Shown one piece after another: positions 13,847 to 20,600 of a DNA stretch of 37,510 nt. The stretch spans positions 1 to 37,510 of the forward strand of contig CALCVH010000023.1 of the NCBI GenBank assembly GCA_937907585.1, given 5' to 3'. The notes beneath the pieces are model-generated. The model was given only the letters and a program-made list of their open reading frames with translations. It made no database searches and had not been told where the DNA came from. The position numbers were made by a program, and so were the translations under genes. Numbering within the stretch: position 1 is the first letter of the stretch; every line of letters begins with the position of its first letter. This DNA comes from an uncultured Bacillota bacterium. Its GTDB lineage: Bacteria > Bacillota_I > Bacilli_A > Izemoplasmatales > UBA1188.

Positions 13847-13928
13847 TCTTTCCACCTTTACCTAACATTATCATATTATAAATTGTTGCTATTACAGATA
13901 GCACGATCATTACCTTGTTAAAGCTCAT
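13827..13928 (-). CDS. Tiny membrane peptide, 33 aa
   Basis: The frame MSFNKVMIVLSVIATIYNMI ends in a glycine- and lysine-rich tail (LGKGGKNGKIGK). One membrane helix is predicted, with a positively charged tail. Its ATG overlaps the stop of the preceding 53-aa membrane protein (ATGA), indicating coupled translation of two small membrane proteins. Function unknown. Confidence 0.58.
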   Translation of the reverse strand: MSFNKVMIVLSVIATIYNMIMLGKGGKNGKIGK

Positions 13929-14086
13929 TTTTTACTTCTCAACCAATAATCAATTAAAGCATAAGTAAATAACAAGATAATAAAGATGGTACTAGTAAAA
14001 GCCCACATCTTAAAAATATCGAATGGCGTTTGAGTTCCATAATCTTTTATAAATGGCTCAATCCACCACTTTATAACACTTTGCAT
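13925..14086 (-). CDS. Small membrane protein, 53 aa
   Basis: The frame MQSVIKWWIEPFIKDYGTQT then PFDIFKMWAF enters one membrane helix (about residues 29-46, ending LIDYWLRSKK). GAAGGAA lies 9 bases before the ATG. The amphipathic tryptophan-rich N terminus followed by a helix and basic tail resembles membrane-active phage peptides, but no homologue is recognised. Coupled to the 33-aa peptide gene. Confidence 0.66.
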   Translation of the reverse strand: MQSVIKWWIEPFIKDYGTQTPFDIFKMWAFTSTIFIILLFTYALIDYWLRSKK

Positions 14087-14090
14087 AATA

Positions 14091-14276
14091 CTATTCCTTC
14101 TTTTTACAAATACTTACTGCTTTGTCTAAATCTTCTAAAGCTAAATCACATACATTGATTGGAAGATTATATTTATTCTTTAAACAATGTTCACAATCCC
14201 CTTTTAACAAATGTTCTTCACAATCATTGTATAAATCTTGCACAGTTAAGTTCTTTAATAATTCTAATTCTTTCAT
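14091..14276 (-). CDS. Small Cys-motif protein, 61 aa, first early gene
   Basis: The protein MKELELLKNLTVQDLYNDCE then EHLLKGDCEHCLKNKYNLPI carries Cys residues in a C-x8-C-x2-C pattern and a later VCDLALEDLDKAVSIC, possibly a metal site. It is the first gene after the promoter at 14314, so it would be made at once after infection. Function unknown. Confidence 0.68.
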   Translation of the reverse strand: MKELELLKNLTVQDLYNDCEEHLLKGDCEHCLKNKYNLPINVCDLALEDLDKAVSICKKKE

Positions 14277-14313
14277 AATATCACTCTCTTTTCCACTTTT
14301 CTATGCTATCTCT

Positions 14314-14342
14314 AATATACTCTTTTCCTTAATAATTGTCAA
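14314..14342 (-). promoter_or_regulatory. First early promoter, reading into the early module
   Basis: On the minus strand TTGACA, 17 bp, TATATT, with the shared AATGTTA before the -35. It is back to back with the plus-strand promoter at 14437, and the direct-repeat operator at 14393 lies between the two. Confidence 0.82.
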
Positions 14343-14392
14343 TAACATTAAGCAACATTTATATATAACTTTTTTATATAAAATATAGCCTT

Positions 14393-14412
14393 ATGTGAAA
14401 TCTATGTGAAAT
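14393..14412 (+). promoter_or_regulatory. Direct-repeat operator, copy 1
   Basis: ATGTGAAATCTATGTGAAAT contains two TGTGAAAT words 11 bp apart, one helical turn. The same 20 bases occur once more, inverted, at 29929-29948. Here they lie 24 bp before a plus-strand -35 and about 50 bp before the -35 of the divergent early promoter. Confidence 0.72.
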
Positions 14413-14436
14413 ATTTTTAAAACTATGGCAAATAAT

Positions 14437-14464
14437 TTGACAAGACCCTAAAAAATGGGATAAT
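14437..14464 (+). promoter_or_regulatory. Plus-strand promoter next to the operator
   Basis: TTGACA, 16 bp, GATAAT. Transcription would start near 14471 and run through the AT-rich cruciform. A weak hairpin with T6 (TTGGT...ACCAA, about 14652-14674) may end it. No frame follows, so any product is an RNA or origin-activating transcription. Confidence 0.6.
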
Positions 14465-14515
14465 GAAGGTGTCTTTTCTTTTTTCGGTTTTCTTTTCTAC
14501 GAAGAGCTAAAGCTC

Positions 14516-14565
14516 TATATAATATAAAAGTTTTATATCTAGAAATAGACCTTTATATTATATAT
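14516..14565. repeat. AT-rich inverted repeat (potential cruciform)
   Basis: TATATAATATAAAAG pairs with CTTTATATTATATA over 14 bp with one bulge around a 20-nt centre. It is composed only of A/T except for the last pair and is a plausible duplex-unwinding element. Confidence 0.55.
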
Positions 14566-14738
14566 AGGAAAGAGTTTTATATAAATATAAAGAATCATTA
14601 TTATTTATCAACATTTATTTTTTTTAAAAAGTTAAATATAAAATATAAGGTTTGGTTTTAGGACCAACTTTTTTATTATTTAAAGGCTAATTTAAAGGTT
14701 TTAGGTATTTTTTACATAAAGTTAAGTGTTAAATATAG

Positions 14739-14811
14739 GTTTAGCCCAATTTTAGACCAATGTTTGACCAACAAAAGACCAATACTTTACCAACTTATGC
14801 AACTTATGCAA
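14739..14811 (+). repeat. Iteron-like array, 11-bp and 9-bp periods
   Basis: Five CCAA words (most in GACCAA) begin at 14746, 14757, 14768, 14779 and 14790, an exact 11-bp period with variable spacer sequence. They are followed by two perfect tandem copies of CTTATGCAA (14794-14811). Fixed phase with variable spacers fits a protein bound on one face of the helix, as in origin iterons or multi-site operators. GACCAA also occurs at 14662 and in both arms of the hairpin in the adjacent RNA gene. Confidence 0.7.
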
Positions 14812-14844
14812 CTAAAGAAATTTACAAAAGGTATGGCAATAAAT

Positions 14845-14873
14845 TTGCGATATTTAATTTTATATGCTACAAT
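14845..14873 (+). promoter_or_regulatory. Promoter of the tRNA-like RNA gene
   Basis: TTGCGA, 17 bp, TACAAT, preceded by TGC, an extended -10. The start is expected at 14880, which is exactly the first base of a 7-bp hairpin. Confidence 0.8.
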
Positions 14874-14879
14874 ATAGTC

Positions 14880-15122
14880 GTGGTTAGAAAATAGCCACCC
14901 TTTAAAACAATATAACAAATAATTAAATCAAAGCACAATTCAGGATTGGTCTATTTTGACGTTACCTTTTTCTTAAATACATTTCAAGACCAATCCACCT
15001 ATGTGTAGTTCTTGGCATATTATTGAGTTCGATTCTCAAGCTACACACCATACATTATATAACCCTCCAATGTTGTATTTATAATTTGCGCAAGCGTCTT
15101 TTAATTAAGGCGCTTTTTATTT
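14880..15122 (+). ncRNA. Putative structured RNA of about 240 nt with a tRNA-like acceptor/T-arm domain
   Basis: A complete transcription unit without a reading frame. The RNA begins with hairpin GTGGTTA-GAAAA-TAGCCAC. A 10-bp stem GGATTGGTCT/AGACCAATCC (14943-14952 with 14987-14996) follows. Then comes a tRNA-like domain: acceptor GTGTAGT (15003-15009) paired with GCTACAC (15040-15046), discriminator A and encoded CCA (15048-15050). The T arm is TTGAG-TTCGATT-CTCAA (15023-15039), with the invariant T-T-C-R-A loop. Only 13 nt, including a GG, replace the D, anticodon and variable parts. A strong terminator ends the unit. It is not a normal tRNA, nor tmRNA-like in arrangement. Possible roles are decoy or substrate for RNase P, CCA enzyme or EF-Tu. 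A tRNA-derived att remnant is the main alternative. Confidence 0.7.
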
Positions 15123-15124
15123 TG
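15093..15124 (+). terminator. Terminator of the tRNA-like RNA
   Basis: AGCGTCTT-TTAATT-AAGGCGCT (8 bp, one G-U) is followed by TTTTATTTT on the plus strand. Confidence 0.85.
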
Positions 15125-15150
15125 CATGAATCTTATATAAAAATAAAAAA

Positions 15151-15168
15151 GAGCAGTTTTCACTGCTC
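15151..15168 (-). terminator. Second terminator of the late operon
   Basis: On the minus strand GAGCAGT-GAAA-ACTGCTC is followed by TTTTTTATTTTT. It backs up the terminator at 15308 and shields the control region from late transcription. Confidence 0.85.
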
Positions 15169-15307
15169 AATCGAAAAAGAAAAAAATTAAAAAATATAAT
15201 AATTTAAAAATAAATGGGAATAATAATTATTTTTACCTATCTCTAGGCAATTATTATTATATGCTATATTTTATACATTGTCAATTTTTTTGCCAATATA
15301 AAACAAA

Positions 15308-15337
15308 AGCCCGTTAGTTTTTTATTCCTAACAGGCT
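15308..15337 (-). terminator. Terminator of the late operon
   Basis: On the minus strand AGCCTGTTAG and CTAACGGGCT pair over 10 bp around GAATAAAAAA, followed by TTTTGTTTT. It lies about 20 bases after the stop of the last late gene. Confidence 0.87.
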
Positions 15338-15356
15338 CGAAAGAATTATAACAACG

Positions 15357-16316
15357 TTAGATAGTCAACTTACTATCTACATTTTCATTATAATTTATTT
15401 CTTTTGGTTTTTCTATATTTTCTTTTGCCTTATTCTCTATTAGAATGATTTCTTCATAAGGCTTGTTAATATCAACTTTCTCTTCTGTTAAAAGCCACTC
15501 AAAGAAATTGTTTAAGAATAATGAAAGTTCAACATAGAACTCACATTTATATTTCTTGGTTGCAACTTCTCCACTTGAATAAGATAATACGGCAGTCGCT
15601 AACATTGATGTTAAGTCGATCATCAACATAACAAAATCTTCTAAACCAAAATTGTCTTTTCTTGTATAGCCAACATAAGCCAAGAATCCACCAACTAAAG
15701 TAGCAGTGATAATCTTCTTGATGTGCATAATTAAAGTGTAAGTTTTAGACCTGTCTTTAATCTTGCCTTCTGCTATGCTTTCGTTAGCACTCATGATAGT
15801 ATTTACAGAGTTTATCTCAACAGGCAACTTTTTATATAACAATTTCTTAAGAATCTTCTTATTATATTTCTTAAGCGTAATCAAACGCCCGTTAATTTGC
15901 AAGGATTTAGCCCTTAAATCAATTTCTTGAGAATGGTTGAGTAAATATTCATAGTCGTTTAAATCAAGCCCTATATAGCCTAATTGCGTTTGAATATAAA
16001 TACGTTTACGATTTTCAAAATCAACCTTGGTAAAAGATTCAAGGCGCTTAACTTGTCTTTTGTCGTTTACTAAATTAGCTTTACGATTATATTCTTTTTT
16101 ATTTGAATCATACGCTTCATCTTTTTCCCCGTTCAATTCGCCGTCAGGATAATATAAGAAGTGCATAATAATTTGGACACTGGCTAACATAATAAAGTCA
16201 ATCCAGTCCATAGTCTTTTTAAAGACAGTAGATACTAGAAAATAGAAAATTAAACTAGCAACTAAACCAAGTGTTAGAATAAAAGTTCTAATTCTAAAAG
16301 TAAGTGATTTCTTCAT
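15357..16316 (-). CDS. Polytopic membrane protein, 319 aa
   Basis: Four membrane segments are visible: about residues 8-29 (FILTLGLVASLIFYFLVS), 37-55 (WIDFIMLASVQIIMHFLYYP), 200-218 (ITATLVGGFLAYVGYT) and 226-246 (FVMLMIDLTSMLATAVLSYS). A large basic cytoplasmic loop of about 140 residues lies between the second and third. The C-terminal tail is acidic. It is the last late gene, in the place usually taken by lysis genes, but it has no hydrolase domain and is much larger than a holin. Role unknown. Confidence 0.75.
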   Translation of the reverse strand: MKKSLTFRIRTFILTLGLVASLIFYFLVSTVFKKTMDWIDFIMLASVQIIMHFLYYPDGELNGEKDEAYDSNKKEYNRKANLVNDKRQVKRLESFTKVDFENRKRIYIQTQLGYIGLDLNDYEYLLNHSQEIDLRAKSLQINGRLITLKKYNKKILKKLLYKKLPVEINSVNTIMSANESIAEGKIKDRSKTYTLIMHIKKIITATLVGGFLAYVGYTRKDNFGLEDFVMLMIDLTSMLATAVLSYSSGEVATKKYKCEFYVELSLFLNNFFEWLLTEEKVDINKPYEEIILIENKAKENIEKPKEINYNENVDSKLTI

Positions 16317-16332
16317 TGTTATCTATTCCTTT

Positions 16333-16875
16333 CTATTTAGTGGTAGTAGCGTATTTCTTGTTGACTTTATACTCTAACTTATCACGCTTGTATTGTTCGT
16401 ATTTAGGCTTTTTTAGAATATTGAAAATACTACCTATACCAAGACTTGCTAACATAAGTCCACAAGTAGCATTTAAAGATTCTAAAGTTTTAGCACCTAA
16501 ATATGTAATAAGGTAGACTAATGCAAATGGTGCAACAACTAATACTCTATTGTATACATCTTGTTTTCTTTTTAATACATTTATCTTTTTGTTGATTTCA
16601 GTCTTAACATTATTATCGGTAGCACTAGCCAAGTCTTGTAAATAATTATCTAACTTACGTTGATAGCTATGTTCATACATGGCTTTAGCAGTAAAGAATA
16701 ATAGTGAAACAAGAATAATCCCACTAAATGTAATTTTATATCCAGTTGAATTATTCTCGTCCACATAATTAGCAATAATAACTGCAGAAGTTCCACCGAA
16801 AGTTAAGCCGAAATCCAAAATTGAGTAGAAAATGTATAAGAATTTTTCTCTATTGATTTCGACTTTATCTTTCAT
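16333..16875 (-). CDS. Polytopic membrane protein, 180 aa
   Basis: Four hydrophobic segments: about residues 10-36 (FYSILDFGLTFGGTSAVIIA), 45-64 (ITFSGIILVSLLFFTAKAMY), 109-128 (VLVVAPFALVYLITYLGAKT) and 136-152 (TCGLMLASLGIGSIFNIL). A basic helical loop (KINVLKRKQDVYN) separates pairs two and three. It lies between two other membrane-protein genes after the tail genes. Holin-like function is conceivable from position, but the fold is not one I recognise. Confidence 0.74.
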   Translation of the reverse strand: MKDKVEINREKFLYIFYSILDFGLTFGGTSAVIIANYVDENNSTGYKITFSGIILVSLLFFTAKAMYEHSYQRKLDNYLQDLASATDNNVKTEINKKINVLKRKQDVYNRVLVVAPFALVYLITYLGAKTLESLNATCGLMLASLGIGSIFNILKKPKYEQYKRDKLEYKVNKKYATTTK

Positions 16876-16895
16876 TTTTATGGATACCCCCCTAC

Positions 16896-17432
16896 CTATC
16901 TTATAATTTCAGTCTTTTCAGTTTTAGGTTTAGGCTCTACTTTAGGCTTTGGATCATCAAACTTTGTAATGCCTTGAATAGAAGTGATTTGAATTTGTGG
17001 CTCTACTTCAGGCTTGTTGCTATTTATAATTTCGATAAGCTCTTGTTTCTTTTCATCGCTTACTGCGATAGAGTCTTTGTAAACACCACCTATCCATTCA
17101 AGCAACTTTGTTTCTTTATCAAGTTGCGCTTGTAATTGTTTAATCTTTTCTTCATTAGCCTTTTTCAATTCTTCTTTAATAACGCCCATACGCTTTTCAA
17201 CAATAGGTGCAATATCAACATTTAAAGTAGTATCGCCGATTTTGTTTAAAGCCGAATCGTGCATATCTTTAACAATTTTTTCATAATCAATCTTATTGAT
17301 AAGTTTTCTAGTTAAAGCACCTTGTGCAGCGAAGAAAGCAGTTGAGATTATACCACCGATAGTGATACCGCTTAACATAGGCTTAACATTTTCCCAAATT
17401 TGCATGAGTGTTTCTTGAATAGTGAAAATCAT
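16896..17432 (-). CDS. Membrane-anchored coiled-coil protein, 178 aa
   Basis: One hydrophobic segment near residues 19-38 (LSGITIGGIISTAFFAAQGA) is followed by a long charged helix (about 75-118: MGVIKEELKKANEEKIKQLQ and beyond), a likely coiled coil. A proline- and lysine-rich tail follows (DDPKPKVEPKPKTEKTE). The layout could bring membrane and a partner together, like a spanin or holin-associated protein, but this is inference. Its ATG overlaps the stop of the Cys-rich gene. Confidence 0.72.
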   Translation of the reverse strand: MIFTIQETLMQIWENVKPMLSGITIGGIISTAFFAAQGALTRKLINKIDYEKIVKDMHDSALNKIGDTTLNVDIAPIVEKRMGVIKEELKKANEEKIKQLQAQLDKETKLLEWIGGVYKDSIAVSDEKKQELIEIINSNKPEVEPQIQITSIQGITKFDDPKPKVEPKPKTEKTEIIR

Positions 17433-17653
17433 TATTTATCATCTTCCTTTCTAATATTTTCTATCATTTTATCAAGAGTTTCTTTAGACAGTGGCTTACC
17501 GGTAATAGTATCTAATACATTACCAGTAAGAGTGTCATAAGCGAAACAAACTTTACCAATGCCATTGCATAAGACATTGTTTTTTTTATGTTTGCATTTT
17601 ACACAACAACTATCGTTTGTGCATTTTTGTTCTTTTATATTATAAATTGTCAT
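17432..17653 (-). CDS. Cysteine-rich small protein, 73 aa
   Basis: ATG 17653 (MTIYNIKEQKCTNDSCCVKC) is chosen because AAAGGGGG lies 7-10 bases upstream. Seven cysteines sit in the first 45 residues or so (C-x4-CC-x2-C, then LCNG and VCF), suggesting a zinc-binding or disulfide-knotted fold. The C-terminal part is helical and acidic. It follows the tail gene by 13 bases. No family recognised. Confidence 0.7.
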   Translation of the reverse strand: MTIYNIKEQKCTNDSCCVKCKHKKNNVLCNGIGKVCFAYDTLTGNVLDTITGKPLSKETLDKMIENIRKEDDK

Positions 17654-17666
17654 AGCAATACCCCCT

Positions 17667-20600
17667 TTAGATATAATAAACAATTACATTATCAGTTGCT
17701 GAAACTTGACGATATTGACTTGAATAATAGTTATAATATAAATATTGAGTATCTTGGGCATCATTGCTATAACCGCAATTAGCGTCTACATAAGAAGGCG
17801 TATCATCTTCTTGTAAAAGAAGGATTACTTTCATCTTTATAACTCTACTATCTGAAATGTTTTGCGCTAACCATTGCTCGTAAGTGCCATTAAATGTTTT
17901 AATTAGTGGCAATTCATTTCTAAATTTAACTAAATCTTTTTCATGAACAATGTTTCCGTTATATGGATAGAATATAGGTGTAGGTGTTGAGCCTTTTGTT
18001 ATCATATCTTTAAATTGAACATTAGATAAAGTTTCACCTTGTCTTACTACAAGTCTATAATAAATATACATATTTCTACCAGTTATTGTTACACTTTTAT
18101 TGTCATAGGAATTTGCTAATACTGTTCCTAACGGCGTAACTTGTTCAATCTGTGTAAAATATGTGCTATTAGTTCCTGTTGCACCAAAAGATTTAAAATA
18201 ATAAGTTCCTGTTAGTACAAGCACATTACATAATACAAGATTAACAGTAGCAGTTGCAGTTCCATTTAAAGTAAGGACTCCATCTTTAACTTTGTATGTA
18301 ATTCCATTTTTAGTTGTTTCTGCAACATCTGGTAAATTTAATAAATTTAAACTCTTTTCATACTCTTCTTTTAAAAGAGTTGCCTCTCCATTTGTAATAT
18401 GTTTGTTTTCGTTATATGGAACATAATGATAAGCGTGGTCGCCATCAACTACCATATAACCAATAGAGCAACTATTAAATGTTATTCCACTTTCGCCAAA
18501 CCATATAACTATATCTATTGTAGTATCTTGAGTTAATGTAAATGTTCCCTCACGATTTTCTAATGCTAAACCACTAATATTTGTATCATATAAACCAAAC
18601 TTAATATTATCTAGTGATATATTAGTGCCACTAAAAGAGCCACTTAATATATATTCTTTAAAAGAGTAAGTGCCAGCTTTTAAAGATATTGAGCCTAACT
18701 CGTGATAATAACCAGCCGTTGACGTTCCATTTAACATACAACTATTTTTATTAATGGTAATAGATACTCCATTAGCATTAGCATTAGTATAAGTATAAGG
18801 ATTATTAAACTTATTTAATCCTTTTTCCCACTCATCTCTTACCCATTGGCTACCATTTTGGTCTAATGTATTTAAAGGTTGATTTGTTATTACTTTTTCT
18901 TGATATGATGTTGCTAGTTTGTATTGAAGTAAACCACTTGGTTTTGTTGTTGAGTTAGTATTTTCGTTTTTGAAATAAACTGTGCCATTAACTCCAACTG
19001 CAACTCCGTTATTTCCTAAATAAACATTGTCCGCATAGGTAGGAGTTGCTGTGTTACAAGCCCAAGTAATAACTGCACCACTTCCATTAGTTGATGGTTT
19101 TAGAATATATGAAGCCAAAGCATCATCAGATGTATAGAAATTATTAGTTGGGCTATAAATCCAATTCAAACTACCTAAATCTACATATCCTGTTTGTCTT
19201 GTAATTGTAGTAGTTCCATCTCCGTTGTCAACATAACTATCATAAGCACCTAAATGATATAATGGTTTAGGATTTCCGTTTAATAATTCAGTTTTAGTTG
19301 CATAAGTTGTTGCAATGTTATTTCCGTTTTCATCGGCTTTTGCTTTGCCTACTGGGTAAACACCATTCATAATGGCATCTATATCAAATGTTTTCGCATA
19401 ATCTACGTCATTTGGTTCTACAATAATAAATTGACCGTTTGTATAAAATGCACTAAACATAATAATAGATGTATTGGTATCAACGAAATATAAGAATTTA
19501 TTGAAGTATTCATCGAAATATGGTTGTTGTTCTTCGCCTTCTTCAAAAGTAGCAATAACAGGAATTTCTACACCACCACTTGCAACTCTAATATATTTTT
19601 TATCTTCTAATGGTCGACTTAAATCAGTAATTCTAGCAATAAATTTATGCTCGGTATTATTTACTAATTCAGTGTCAATATCGAAAACCCAACCTACACC
19701 AAGTGTAGATGTAGCAGTAGCATTATAATTGCAAACACGATGCAAATATTGTTGACCTATTGCGCCACCTTCAACAATTTGAATTGTTTGATAAGGAATA
19801 GTCAATGTAAATGTAGAAGGTTGAGATAATGTGTTATAAATATTGATTTCAAATGATTGCATATCAGTATTAAAGATATATACTTCTACAACTAATTGCT
19901 TTTCAGGTGTAATAGTAATTGGTTGAGTTAAAGAAGTAAATGAGCCTTGAATATCAACTTTAGATACTTGATTTGCAACAAATGAAATATTATCAGATTC
20001 AGCAGTTCCAATAACAAATGGTGTATCGTTATTGTCAGTAGCATTATTATCACATTTAACTACAACTTTAATCTTTGCAGTTTTAGATACATTTAGCATA
20101 ATTGGTAAACTAATGCTAAATACATTGTTTTGTGATAATTCATATTCGTATGCAGTAGTTTTATAATATGCGTCGAACAATTTAACATCGCCGATAGTAG
20201 AAACAGTCTTTTGAATATTTCCACCAACAAAACCATGTTCAATATCAGTATGAATTGCATCATAGTTGATATAATTCAATTCATTAAACATTTTTGCTAA
20301 AGCGTAATCTTTTACATATTGCTTTGAAGCACCGATAGTTTTAGTTTGATATGTTGCTTGAATATTATTGCCTAAACCATCATTTTGCGAATTAGTAGCT
20401 TTAGGAACGGAAGTTGTTCCGTCTAAAATTTTGGCTTGTTTATCTTCTAGATCATTGATATAACCTTTCAAATATCTTTGAGTTCCGTTCATATCTTTGA
20501 CCTTGATACCTTGAATTTCGCCGTTTTGAATATCAATTACTTCGTTAGAATTAGTATTGTTTCCGTTTCCTTTAACAATACCCATTTCAGTATTGCTAGC

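Larger units (their letters stand above)
14343..15356. other. Non-coding control region between early and late modules
   Basis: No gene was found on either strand over about 1 kb. The stretch holds, left to right, an operator, a plus-strand promoter, an AT-rich cruciform, a weak terminator-like hairpin, iteron-like repeats, a second plus-strand promoter with an RNA gene and terminator, and two minus-strand terminators that close the late module. The A/T richness, cruciform and iterons fit a replication origin, but no initiator gene is recognised. Confidence 0.7.

Noticed and set aside
14739..14811. CRISPR array
   Set aside because: Units of 11 and 9 bp with no spacer of constant length are far too short, and no cas genes are present.
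14880..15122. tmRNA
   Set aside because: In tmRNA the two acceptor strands are separated by hundreds of bases with a tag frame and pseudoknots; here they are 30 bases apart and no tag frame is seen.
14880..15122. GOLLD or ROOL large phage RNA
   Set aside because: The unit is about 240 nt, well below the usual 500-800 nt, and I cannot recognise their conserved cores.
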